Assembly: GCA_017618195.1 (NCBI GenBank)
Contig: JAFZUW010000053.1
Coordinates: forward strand, 80,332-144,331
Direction: 5' to 3'
Source of the DNA: Lachnospiraceae bacterium
GTDB taxonomy: Bacteria; Bacillota; Clostridia; Lachnospirales; Lachnospiraceae
DNA length: 64,000 bases
The position numbers were made by a program, and so were the translations under genes. The notes under the pieces are model-generated. The model saw nothing but the letters and a program-made list of their open reading frames with translations. It was not told the DNA's origin and did not search any database. The first letter of the stretch is position 1, and the number at the start of each line of letters is the position of its first letter. This document shows, piece by piece, positions 20,889 to 29,169 of the stretch.

Positions 20889-23288
20889 TTATTCCTCCGT
20901 GATCATCTCAACCGGCTTCATGCGGCGTACACGCAAACCCATGAGGGCGGCGGTAACTGCTGCCATCAGGACGATGCTTGCAGCGCTTATGGTCTTAAAG
21001 AAGAGCGATGCGCCGAAAACGACCTTCTTCATGCCGAACAGACTGAAGATCACACGGCACAGGGCGCTTCCCGCGGGGCCGGCCAGAACGACCCCGAGGA
21101 TGCTCCCTATGATTACGGCGGGAAGGTTTGAAAGCATGATCTGTACGATCTGCTGGCCGCTCGTCATTCCGAGTGCCTTGTCAATGCCCATGGAACGCCA
21201 TTCGCGTGTGATCTTTCCGCGAATGATCAGGGCGATGGTAAACGATACGATGAAGATGGTAATCAGGGAAATCACGGCGCAAACCGCTTTCATGGCCATC
21301 GATACAGTACCGGTCGTAACCTTCATGTACTTTTCGCTGTTGACGATAACGAAATCATTACAGTCATGCGCTGCACAGACGTCCTTTACTCCCTTTTCCA
21401 TATCGGAGAAGCCGTAACCTTCCTTCGCGGTAATGATAAAGGTTACTTTTTCAACGGAACCGAGCACTTTCACGGCTCCCGCAAGCGTCATGTTGGCGGT
21501 TCTGCCCATTCGCTCCATCCGCTGGTCAAATCCCGTTACGATATATTCCGCCGATTTCTTTCCGAGTGTCACCGTTACAACGTCTCCGATTCCGCATCCG
21601 AGTTCCTCGGCAAGTGCCTGCGTCAGAAGGATCTCGTTGTCATGCATCTCCACGCGTCCCTTGAGCATCATCAGATTGAGACGCTTATTCGTATCCTCGT
21701 CGGCAAATGTGTAAGCGGAATACTCCTTTTCCCCGAACCTGATGACCGGCTCAAATCCGACATACATTAAGCTGTTGCTGACGCCTTCCATGTTCCGTAT
21801 GTCTTCTTCGCAGGCCGGATCGGCGTTCATCACCTGAATCGTTCCGATCTCGAACGCGAACATTTCGCCCATCGCGTTTTTATTCATTCCGAACGACTCA
21901 TAAAGCGCGAAGCCGCAGGTCATTGCGATCGCAAGAATTGCAGTAATCGCAACCAGCAGGATACTTCTCCGCTTTCCGCCGAGAGTGCTCTTTAAGGACA
22001 TCGCAACCGGGAGCGGCATGGCCGTCTTATCAAGCGGGACATGGTTCTTCTTGTAATTATGGGTATTGATCCCGCCGCGCAACGCGTCGAGAACCGTAAT
22101 CTTCTTATACCGTCCGCCGAGAAGCCAGGCAATCAGAAGCGTGGTAAGCGAAAGTCCGAAAAGCGTACCGATCGCCGCGCCGACATTGACCGGCTGGTTC
22201 CACGAGATGCCGAGGATACTGCTTACAAGGTTTCCGAAGGGCTTCTGCGTCAACAGTCCCGCAAAAATACCGATCTTGCTTCCGACATAGGCAACCACCA
22301 CGATCTGTATGCAGAGCGCGGCCCGAAGCGTCGCTGTCGTATAGCCGGCAGCCTCCAGAATTCCGGTGTTCTTCATGTTACGGATGATAAAGTCCCGAAC
22401 ACCGTATGCAATGATGACAAATGCGACTGCCAAAACGATGACCGCGAACAGCAACACCACCGCCATCACTACCTGCGGAAGGAACTGCGCTCCGCCGCGC
22501 ATCATCTGCCAGTTAACCGCAGTAAAATTGTTGTAATTCCGCTCCGGATGCTCTTCCTCGGCGTTCGCGATCAACCGGTGGTAAGCCGTCGTAACCGCTT
22601 TCTCTACATCGGCCGTCAACAGGCCGTTCTCAAGCGCATTGTCGTCCACTTTGCCGCGGAACACCATTCCCATTCCCGCAAGTCCGGGGTGGCTCGCCGC
22701 AATAGTATCGATTCTCGACTGCGACATATGGCAGTAATAGATTGTAACGTTAATGGAAGACGAAAAGTAAGGATCCTCGGTGTAACCCGCAACGCGGAAG
22801 GAATATACGGTGTCGTTGAATTTCAGTTCCATCATGTCTCCGACGGAGAAGCGGCTCTTTAAAAACATCGGAACCAAAATGTCGTCCTCACTAAGGTCCT
22901 TCGAATCAATTCCGAGGTTCATATATTTCGGGTTGACGGTGTACGGTTCCACATAAAACTCATACTCCTCAAACTCCTTGTCCTTCGTATTCCGGTAAGA
23001 GCAGTACAGCCGGAGGAACGGAGTCTCTTCCAAATCGACAATGTCCTTACTTTCGGCAAATGCCTGCTCCCACGCCGCAACTTCTTCCTCAAAATCGTCT
23101 CCGAAGATGAGCACCTCGGCGCCGTTCACATCTTCAAACCGGCTGTTCATAACCTTTCCCGTTCCGAGAAGTGCCGAAGCGCACTGGAAGATCAGGTATG
23201 AAGCAAGCATCGTGAACAGAAGGAACGTGATCATGTCGCCCTTCTGCTTTTTCATATTGTTCCAGGCAATAAAACAAAGCTTATACAT
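20889..23288 (-). CDS. FtsX/MacB-type ABC transporter permease
   Basis: This 799-residue integral membrane protein has one N-terminal membrane segment, a large outside region, three segments around residues 275-400, a second segment and outside region (about 435-650), and three C-terminal segments. This is the duplicated FtsX layout of LolE- and BceB-like permeases. Such proteins with a matching ATPase export or sense peptides, lipids or antibiotics at the membrane; the substrate is not visible here. Its start follows the ATPase stop by one base, and it ends at two consecutive terminators. Confidence 0.9.
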   Translation of the reverse strand: MYKLCFIAWNNMKKQKGDMITFLLFTMLASYLIFQCASALLGTGKVMNSRFEDVNGAEVLIFGDDFEEEVAAWEQAFAESKDIVDLEETPFLRLYCSYRNTKDKEFEEYEFYVEPYTVNPKYMNLGIDSKDLSEDDILVPMFLKSRFSVGDMMELKFNDTVYSFRVAGYTEDPYFSSSINVTIYYCHMSQSRIDTIAASHPGLAGMGMVFRGKVDDNALENGLLTADVEKAVTTAYHRLIANAEEEHPERNYNNFTAVNWQMMRGGAQFLPQVVMAVVLLFAVIVLAVAFVIIAYGVRDFIIRNMKNTGILEAAGYTTATLRAALCIQIVVVAYVGSKIGIFAGLLTQKPFGNLVSSILGISWNQPVNVGAAIGTLFGLSLTTLLIAWLLGGRYKKITVLDALRGGINTHNYKKNHVPLDKTAMPLPVAMSLKSTLGGKRRSILLVAITAILAIAMTCGFALYESFGMNKNAMGEMFAFEIGTIQVMNADPACEEDIRNMEGVSNSLMYVGFEPVIRFGEKEYSAYTFADEDTNKRLNLMMLKGRVEMHDNEILLTQALAEELGCGIGDVVTVTLGKKSAEYIVTGFDQRMERMGRTANMTLAGAVKVLGSVEKVTFIITAKEGYGFSDMEKGVKDVCAAHDCNDFVIVNSEKYMKVTTGTVSMAMKAVCAVISLITIFIVSFTIALIIRGKITREWRSMGIDKALGMTSGQQIVQIMLSNLPAVIIGSILGVVLAGPAGSALCRVIFSLFGMKKVVFGASLFFKTISAASIVLMAAVTAALMGLRVRRMKPVEMITEE

Positions 23289-23289
23289 C

Positions 23290-24102
23290 TTACCACCCCA
23301 TTTCCTGTAAGAACGCCTTCAGCTTCACATGGCGTTCCTTCGCCTCACCAAGCTTCGGGTTGCTCTCGTCGCGGTAATCGCCCGCGTACGGCCCGAGATC
23401 GATCTCCGCGGTGATTACGCCGTCGGCAAGATAAAGGATACGGTTTCCGCGCTCGGCAGCCTTGATCGTATGGGTTACCATAACGATGCTCTGTCCCTGG
23501 TTGTTCAGATCCGTCAGAATGTTGAGCACATTTTCCGTATTTTGCGAGTTCAGCGCGCCGGTCGGCTCGTCGGCGTACAGGATCTCGGGCTCGTTGATGA
23601 CACCCCGTACAACGGCTACGCGCTGCTGCTGGCCACCCGAAAGCTGTGCCGGGAATTTTCGCTGGTCGCGCTCTTCAATCTCCACGCCGTTCAGGAGCTT
23701 CTTCGCCCGTTCCGCAAGCGCCTTACGGTCCTTATTCTTCAAAAGGCCGCACACCATGACGTTATCAAGCGCGCTCATCGAATCGTTCAGATAATTCTGC
23801 TGGAAGACAAATCCGGCATGGTCTCTGCGAAACTTTGCCAGTTCGTCATTGTTGTACTTTGAGATTTCCACATCCCTGCCGTCAACATGGTAGGTTACCG
23901 TTCCGAGCGTCGGTCGGTCCATTCCGGAGAGCGTGTAGAGGAGCGTGCTCTTGCCGGAACCGGAGTTTCCCATGATAACCGTGAAATCTCCTCTTCGGAT
24001 GCTCAGGTTAAGGTTCTTCAATACGTGCTGCTGCACGCTTTCATTGGAAAAGGTTTTCGAAATATCCTTTGCGGTTACGATTGCTTCTTTCTTATCATTC
24101 AT
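23290..24102 (-). CDS. ABC transporter ATP-binding protein (MacB/LolD type)
   Basis: This 270-residue ATPase has Walker A GNSGSGKST, signature LSGGQQQRVAVVRG, Walker B EILYADEPTGALN and the switch His in VMVTHTIKAA. The EPTGALN form and the overall length place it in the LolD/MacB/FtsE group that partners FtsX-type permeases. GAGGAT precedes the start. It is the first gene of a two-gene operon behind candidate response-regulator boxes. Confidence 0.95.
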   Translation of the reverse strand: MNDKKEAIVTAKDISKTFSNESVQQHVLKNLNLSIRRGDFTVIMGNSGSGKSTLLYTLSGMDRPTLGTVTYHVDGRDVEISKYNNDELAKFRRDHAGFVFQQNYLNDSMSALDNVMVCGLLKNKDRKALAERAKKLLNGVEIEERDQRKFPAQLSGGQQQRVAVVRGVINEPEILYADEPTGALNSQNTENVLNILTDLNNQGQSIVMVTHTIKAAERGNRILYLADGVITAEIDLGPYAGDYRDESNPKLGEAKERHVKLKAFLQEMGW

Positions 24103-24147
24103 TATCTTATCCTCGCTTTCTTACGCGGTTTACTGTTCCGCCGGAAA

Positions 24148-24200
24148 TAAAAAATCCGGTCGTCCTCTGCTGCTTATACCATACAACAGATCCGACCGGA
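24148..24200 (-). terminator. Terminator-like hairpin between the DUF3795 gene and the ABC operon
   Basis: On the minus strand TCCGGTCG (24200-24193) pairs with CGACCGGA (24162-24155), and an inner TCTGTTG pairs with CAGCAGA. The stem is followed by TTTTTT. It may end the DUF3795 transcript or attenuate the ABC operon, since the likely response-regulator boxes lie upstream of it. Confidence 0.65.
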
Positions 24201-24224
24201 AGTCTTTACGTAACTCCTGTGCGT

Positions 24225-24243
24225 TTCTTAAACAATTCTTAAA
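24225..24243 (-). promoter_or_regulatory. Candidate OmpR-type response regulator binding boxes
   Basis: TTTAAGAA occurs twice on the minus strand (24243-24236 and 24232-24225), with repeats spaced exactly 11 bases. That is one helical turn, the classic layout for OmpR/PhoB-family dimers. The second copy contains TTAAGA, which could serve as a weak -35 placed 17 bases from TAAAGA (24208-24203). It precedes the ABC exporter. Confidence 0.5.
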
Positions 24244-24273
24244 TCCTTTTCGGAACAGGCGGAAGCCCGGAAA

Positions 24274-24729
24274 CTACTGCTCCTCTTCCCCGCCGAGGTA
24301 CTTAACGACATTCTCCTCGTACGTGTCCATAATCTCGATCTTGCAATCCGGATTGCACTTCTTCAGATTGTTCATGCGGAGCTTGAACCACCACTGCTTA
24401 TAATCGGTAGCCATATCCGGGTCGGGGTACGAAAAATACTCCGCGCACGGAAGCTTGCCGCACTGCGAACAGTCATGCAGGCCCTTCTCGGCCGTGCATG
24501 CGTAATACGGGCACGCGGTTGTCGTTCCGAACATCTGGTACCAAAGCGGACGTCCCTCACGGTTTCTGCAGCCGTCGCAGGTTACACCGTAATCGTCGCA
24601 TTTGCCGCAGAACGTTCCGCAGGGGTTGATCTCCTGCTTCTGCTCCTCAGTAAGGCCCTCGCCGACCATCTCCGGCTTGAATTCCATCCCGTATTTCGCA
24701 AACTCTTCTTTAATCTTCGTGTAATCCAT
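24274..24729 (-). CDS. DUF3795 cysteine-rich protein
   Basis: This 151-residue protein is rich in paired cysteines (NPCGTFCGKCDDYGVTCDGC, then CPYYACTAEKG and DCSQCGKLPCAEY). This matches DUF3795 proteins of anaerobes, which probably bind zinc or an Fe-S cluster; no function is known to me. The start at 24729 is set by GGAGAACT just upstream; the frame extends to 24834 without another ribosome site. It has its own promoter, divergent from the esterase gene. Confidence 0.8.
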   Translation of the reverse strand: MDYTKIKEEFAKYGMEFKPEMVGEGLTEEQKQEINPCGTFCGKCDDYGVTCDGCRNREGRPLWYQMFGTTTACPYYACTAEKGLHDCSQCGKLPCAEYFSYPDPDMATDYKQWWFKLRMNNLKKCNPDCKIEIMDTYEENVVKYLGGEEEQ

Positions 24730-24805
24730 AGTTCTCCTGCAGGGAAACCCCGCTTCCTCCTTCGCGTATTTCGCCGGTCCCGGCCGGCAATCCCACACCA
24801 TCCTA

Positions 24806-24834
24806 ATTATAGCATGAAAGCCCGGCCCGGACAA
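24806..24834 (-). promoter_or_regulatory. Promoter for the DUF3795 gene
   Basis: On the minus strand TTGTCC (24834-24829), 17 bases and TATAAT (24811-24806). Confidence 0.55.
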
Positions 24835-24903
24835 TCATTACGCGCCGTTTGATTTACCTTTTCGGAAAATGCAAAAAATTCTGTCATTCCCTTCACAGGA
24901 CGG

Positions 24904-24932
24904 TTGCGCGCGGGCTTTCTTTCGGATATACT
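24904..24932 (+). promoter_or_regulatory. Promoter for the CE15-like esterase gene
   Basis: TTGCGC (24904-24909), 17 bases and TATACT (24927-24932), about 35 bases before the Shine-Dalgarno sequence. The -35 is weak. Confidence 0.5.
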
Positions 24933-24969
24933 CAAAGATAACATCCGAAATACATGGGAGGGGTTTATC

Positions 24970-26130
24970 ATGAATCAGATTCCGGACATCTTTACATTTG
25001 CCGACGGACGCAGGCTTACGGACCCGGCGGAGTGGAATGAACGCGCGGCCGAGCTGCGCAGACAATATGAGGACTGCATGTACGGGCAGTGGAGAAGCGG
25101 CGAGACCGTAAGTTATACGATTGCGGACGAGGGCGCGCAGATGATCTCGTTCTTCGGAATCATTCCCGCGGAAGGCGCGAAAAATCTCACCGTCATCGTC
25201 TCCGTAAACGGAAAGGAAGGCTCCTGGTCAATGCCGGTATTCCTTCCGGATCCCGCCGTACCGAAGCCGGAGGGAGGCTATCCGGTTATTATCAGCATGC
25301 ACGGGCTTCCTTCCATGGAAGCCGCTTTAAGCCGCGGTTACGCGGTCATTCCGAACAACAGCACGCTTGTTGCTTCGGATGACATTAAGCACGACGGCGC
25401 ATTTTACGAATTATATCCTTACGGGGACGACCCGAAGAGCCAGACCGGCGTTTTGATGGCATGGTCGTGGGGCGCTTCGAAGATTCTCGATGCGCTTTTC
25501 GCGGGCGCTGCCGCGGAACTCGGGATCAATCCCGAATTATCCATCGTAACCGGCGTTTCGCGATGGGGCAAAGCAACCGCCGTTTGCGGCGCATTCGATC
25601 CGCGCTTCCGTCTGGTCGCTCCGGCCTGCTCGGGTGCCGGCGGACTTGCCCTGTACCGTTATACTTCGGAAGGCCGTACTTACAACCTTTCGGGCGTCGG
25701 CGCTTCCGATGCATACACATACGGAACCAACGAACCGCTCAGCTGTCTGCAGTCGGATGCGGAGCGCGGCTGGTTCAACGAAGCATTCCGGGGCTATGCC
25801 TCCCCCGACGAGATCCCTCTGGAGCAGTACGAGCTTGCGGCGCTTTCCGCCGCACCGGACCGCAGCTTCTTCTTAATCGCAGCCTGCACCGGCGAGGACT
25901 GGGTCAATGCCCCTTCGATGTGGGAATGCTTCCGGGAAGCAGACAAACTGTATTCGTTCCTCGGGCTTGAGGACCGCTTCGTGTGTCATTTTCACAAGGA
26001 GGGCCATGCGGTTTTGGAGGAAGATTTCGAACTCATGCTCCCTTACTTCGATCTGGTAATCCGCGGGCTTCCCGTTTCCGTTGATCTTGCGTCTTTGAAA
26101 ACAAGCGTATATAAAGGACAGGAGCAGTAA
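24970..26130 (+). CDS. CE15-like glucuronoyl esterase, without signal peptide
   Basis: This 386-residue alpha/beta hydrolase carries GVSRWGKA with the probable nucleophile Ser197, matching the G-x-S-R-x-G-K motif of carbohydrate esterase family 15 (glucuronoyl methylesterases acting on lignin-glucuronoxylan links). A likely catalytic His lies in HFHKEGHA near the C-terminus, and ISMHGLPSMEAALSRGYAV forms the core strand. ATG 24970 has GGGAGGGG before it. No signal peptide is visible, so it would act inside the cell on imported esters (inference). It is a single gene with its own promoter. Confidence 0.72.
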   Translation: MNQIPDIFTFADGRRLTDPAEWNERAAELRRQYEDCMYGQWRSGETVSYTIADEGAQMISFFGIIPAEGAKNLTVIVSVNGKEGSWSMPVFLPDPAVPKPEGGYPVIISMHGLPSMEAALSRGYAVIPNNSTLVASDDIKHDGAFYELYPYGDDPKSQTGVLMAWSWGASKILDALFAGAAAELGINPELSIVTGVSRWGKATAVCGAFDPRFRLVAPACSGAGGLALYRYTSEGRTYNLSGVGASDAYTYGTNEPLSCLQSDAERGWFNEAFRGYASPDEIPLEQYELAALSAAPDRSFFLIAACTGEDWVNAPSMWECFREADKLYSFLGLEDRFVCHFHKEGHAVLEEDFELMLPYFDLVIRGLPVSVDLASLKTSVYKGQEQ

Positions 26131-26145
26131 TCCTACCGCTCCTGT
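26118..26145 (+). terminator. Hairpin overlapping the esterase stop codon
   Basis: ACAGGAGC (26118-26125) and GCTCCTGT (26138-26145) form a perfect 8-bp stem between convergent genes. The following T-run is poor (GAATGTTTTATG), so it is a weak terminator candidate. Confidence 0.45.
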
Positions 26146-26180
26146 ACCGAATGTTTTATGAAATTGTATTTCCGGTGCGG

Positions 26181-27347
26181 CTATTCCCGTTCGATCGGTT
26201 CGGGATCAGGCTGCGCCGGTTTTTTGCTGAGCTCCTCCGTGGGCGCACCGGCCTCGGTCCGGATATCCCGCACAGCAACCGGGATCGGTTCGAGCTCTTC
26301 TACGAGACGCTCCTTCTTTTTCTTCTTGCCCGCAATGATGTTCGCGAAGATCGTGAACACGCCGCAGCTCATCAGCAGAAAATAATACGTGATGCCGCGG
26401 TTCAGAAGGAGTCCCGCACCCATCAGCGATTCGTGAAACAGCCTGTTCTGCAGGCTGACGAAAACCGCCTCGTTGGCGCCTGCCGCTCCGGGAATCGGAA
26501 GCATGTCAACCGAAAGCGAAAGAATCGCCTGAACGGAAACGACGCTGAGCCAGTCCACATGGTGAACACCGAGCGCCTTCGCTACAAAGAACGTAACCGA
26601 GAAAAATGCGAGTCTTTGCGCGATCGTATAGAGGAACATACGGAATACGACCCATTTGTTGTTCTTTAAAAACGCGGAGCCTTCACGGTACATCGCAATC
26701 GAACTGTCCGCCTTGGTCAGCGCCTGCGACGGATGCTTGACGATCCGGAGCTTGGCTCCGATATTGATGATGCCCTTTACCGCTGCCGAAGCGATCGAAG
26801 GACGGAATATGCAGAGCAGGATTGCGGTGATGGAGATCAGCTGGAACAGAACGCCGATGGCGAAAAGAACCGGAACGCGGGAGATCGAGTCGAGCACCAG
26901 ATCGGTCCGGAAGATCAGCGCCGCGATGAAGATCGTTAAGAATGCCGCCTTATACATAACGGCAACCATCATGCACGCCAAAGCGCCGACCAGGACGTCC
27001 ACCCCGAGCCGGCTCATGTATACCATTTGTATCGGTTGACCGCCCGACGCGCCGGGCGTAATCTGTGCGAAGAAGTATTCGACGTTTGAGAGCAGGAAGC
27101 ATTTCCACAGGCTGATCGTTTGTTTCATACCCGTGAACATAATCTTTAACTGCACTGATTCGACAAATACGAAGAAGATCATCGCTGCCGCCGCAAGGAT
27201 GATCCAGCCTTTTTTGGCCCGTTTCAGATGATGAAGAATCCTGTGCGCCTCGTCACCGCGGAACATGACGCAGATCGTTATGACCGCAACACCGAGAACA
27301 ATCAGGAGCTGAAACAGCATGCCGAATTTATCTCTGATTTTTTTCAA
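26181..27347 (-). CDS. YbhN/UPF0104 flippase-like membrane protein
   Basis: This 388-residue protein has about eight predicted membrane segments and the motifs NVEYFFAQITPGASGGQP and PIPGAAGANEAVFV, typical of the lysylphosphatidylglycerol synthase transmembrane domain family (MprF N-half, YbhN, AglD). It lacks the cytosolic aminoacyl-transfer domain, so it is not an MprF synthase; a lipid flippase or transport role is the usual proposal. The C-terminal tail of about 50 residues is charged and Pro/Glu-rich. It has its own strong promoter. Confidence 0.85.
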   Translation of the reverse strand: MKKIRDKFGMLFQLLIVLGVAVITICVMFRGDEAHRILHHLKRAKKGWIILAAAAMIFFVFVESVQLKIMFTGMKQTISLWKCFLLSNVEYFFAQITPGASGGQPIQMVYMSRLGVDVLVGALACMMVAVMYKAAFLTIFIAALIFRTDLVLDSISRVPVLFAIGVLFQLISITAILLCIFRPSIASAAVKGIINIGAKLRIVKHPSQALTKADSSIAMYREGSAFLKNNKWVVFRMFLYTIAQRLAFFSVTFFVAKALGVHHVDWLSVVSVQAILSLSVDMLPIPGAAGANEAVFVSLQNRLFHESLMGAGLLLNRGITYYFLLMSCGVFTIFANIIAGKKKKKERLVEELEPIPVAVRDIRTEAGAPTEELSKKPAQPDPEPIERE

Positions 27348-27408
27348 GGGACCCCCGGAATCAACAAATAGAATTACTGCGCAAAAAATTACTCACACAC
27401 ACTTCTAT

Positions 27409-27437
27409 TTTGTACCACTAATGAGCACTTTTGTCAA
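27409..27437 (-). promoter_or_regulatory. Promoter for the YbhN-like gene
   Basis: On the minus strand TTGACA (27437-27432), 17 bases and TACAAA (27414-27409), about 60 bases before the start. It separates this gene from the aromatic operon upstream. Confidence 0.6.
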
Positions 27438-27475
27438 TGTGGACATGCCTTTTCCGGCGCCCTTTCCGAACCGTT

Positions 27476-27913
27476 TCAGCCCTTCTGCAGACAGTCTTTC
27501 AAAAATCGAATTGCTTCCCGGTATCCGTCAAATCCGAGTCCTTCATAGCGCTTCAAACAGGCCACTCCGGCATAGGAAATCTGACGGAAGTCCTCCCGCT
27601 CGGATACTTTTGAAAGATGAACCTCCACCGCAGGCAGCGCAACCGCCTTCAGCGCATCTAAAATCGCCACGCTCGTATGCGTATAGGCCGCCGGATTGAT
27701 GACGATTCCGTCATAAACGCCGAGCGCCTCCTGAATCTTATCGACCAGCACGCCCTCGTGGTTGCTCTGAAAACAATCGACTTCAATGCCTTCGTCCTCA
27801 CCGGATTTCTTTACGAATTCCACCAGGGCCGCGTAATTCCGCGCTCCGTAGATTGCGGGCTCTCGGATTCCGAGCATGTTGAGGTTCGGTCCGTTTAAAA
27901 CAAGCAGTTTCAT
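27476..27913 (-). CDS. aroQ: 3-Dehydroquinate dehydratase, type II
   Basis: This 145-residue enzyme converts 3-dehydroquinate to 3-dehydroshikimate. It starts MKLLVLNGPNLNMLGIREP, with the catalytic Tyr in AIYGARNY, then NPAAYTHTSVAI and EVHLSKVSEREDFR. Length and motifs match type II dodecameric enzymes. It is the last gene of the aromatic operon, 25 bases after aroE-aroK, with AAAGGAT upstream. No clear terminator follows. Confidence 0.95.
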   Translation of the reverse strand: MKLLVLNGPNLNMLGIREPAIYGARNYAALVEFVKKSGEDEGIEVDCFQSNHEGVLVDKIQEALGVYDGIVINPAAYTHTSVAILDALKAVALPAVEVHLSKVSEREDFRQISYAGVACLKRYEGLGFDGYREAIRFLKDCLQKG

Positions 27914-27938
27914 AAATGTTTAATCCTTTCAGCCATGC

Positions 27939-29168
27939 TCACATCATCCGCTCCGCGCACGCTTCAACCGCCTTGAGAATCTGCTCCGCGGTCTCGTCGT
28001 ATGCCGCGCTGCAGTCGGCAAAAGCCTCGTACATCGGCTTCCGTTTCTCGTAAAGCGCTTCCTTTCCGGTCATCTGCGAAAGCGGACGGTGGTCCGTCGC
28101 CAGTTCGGAAACGTCGCGTTTGATCCAAACGATGATTCCGTTCTGATGAAGAAGCGGATAGTTTTCTTCTCTTGTTACGGCGCCTCCGCCGGTCGCAAGA
28201 ACCGTCCCGGACAGCGCTCCGAGTGTGCGGAGCACCTCGGTTTCCATCTTCCGGAATGTTTCTTCGCCCTCCGAGCGGATCACTTCCTCGGGCGTCCTTT
28301 GATATTTCTTTTCAAATTCCGCGTCGGCGTCATATATCGTTCGCTCACAAAGTGCCGCAAGCTTCTTTGCGACCGTGCTCTTCCCCGATCCCGGCATTCC
28401 CACAAGAACGATGTTCATGAGCCGGACGGCAAGCTCGCAGTAGATCCGGTCAATCTCCGAATCGGCGATTTCCGCATCGAGAAACAGCTCCGCGCTCCGC
28501 TTTGCCTGCGCGACAAGCATATAAAGCCCGTTTTCATAAGGAATTCCGAGCTTTTCGGCCTGTAAAAGAAGCGCGGTCCGCGCCGGATTGTAGATCAGAT
28601 CCAGTACCGCTTCGCATTTCGGGAAATGTATCAGATCGACAGCCGCAGCGCCGTTATTCGGGTACATTCCGAGCGGCGTCGTATTGACGATCATGACTGC
28701 ATCCGCGTGACGATTAAGGTTTTCATAGTTATCCGGACCGCTCCGGCTTATCACAACCGCCTGCGCTCCGGCATTTTTCAAAACATATAAAACCGCGGCC
28801 GCGGCTCCGCCGTTTCCGAGCACCAAAACCTTACGGCCGGCAACCGGAACTCCGGAACGATCAAGCATCTTCCGGAATCCGTAAGCATCGGTATTGTCGC
28901 CGTAAAGCGTACCGTCCGCACGGCGTACGATCGTGTTGACGCTTCCGACGGCGCCCGCGGTATCGCTGACCTCCTGAAGAAACGGAAAAACGGTCTTCTT
29001 ATACGGAATTGTTACGTTAAGGCCGTGCCATTTGCCGTCCTTTAAGAAACCCTCCACTTCGGACGGCGTCTTTTCATACAGATCATATGCATATGTGCCG
29101 AGCCGCTTGTGGATGGCGGGCGAATAACTGTGCCCGAGTTTCTCTCCGAGAAGGCCGCATTGTATCAT
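27939..29168 (-). CDS. aroEK: Fused shikimate dehydrogenase and shikimate kinase
   Basis: This 409-residue fusion carries shikimate dehydrogenase in residues 1 to about 245 (LLGEKLGHSYSPAIHKRLG; NVTIPYKK catalytic Lys; GNGGAAAAVLYVLKNAG NADP site). Shikimate kinase follows from about residue 250 (IVLVGMPGSGKST Walker A; DADAEFEKKY; LATGGGAV). The kinase part begins at an internal Met in ELAVRLMNIVLVG without a stop or frameshift, so it is a true fusion of consecutive or near-consecutive pathway steps. The start overlaps the pheA end region (stop at 29170-29172, ATG at 29166-29168). Confidence 0.95.
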   Translation of the reverse strand: MIQCGLLGEKLGHSYSPAIHKRLGTYAYDLYEKTPSEVEGFLKDGKWHGLNVTIPYKKTVFPFLQEVSDTAGAVGSVNTIVRRADGTLYGDNTDAYGFRKMLDRSGVPVAGRKVLVLGNGGAAAAVLYVLKNAGAQAVVISRSGPDNYENLNRHADAVMIVNTTPLGMYPNNGAAAVDLIHFPKCEAVLDLIYNPARTALLLQAEKLGIPYENGLYMLVAQAKRSAELFLDAEIADSEIDRIYCELAVRLMNIVLVGMPGSGKSTVAKKLAALCERTIYDADAEFEKKYQRTPEEVIRSEGEETFRKMETEVLRTLGALSGTVLATGGGAVTREENYPLLHQNGIIVWIKRDVSELATDHRPLSQMTGKEALYEKRKPMYEAFADCSAAYDETAEQILKAVEACAERMM

Positions 29169-29169
29169 A

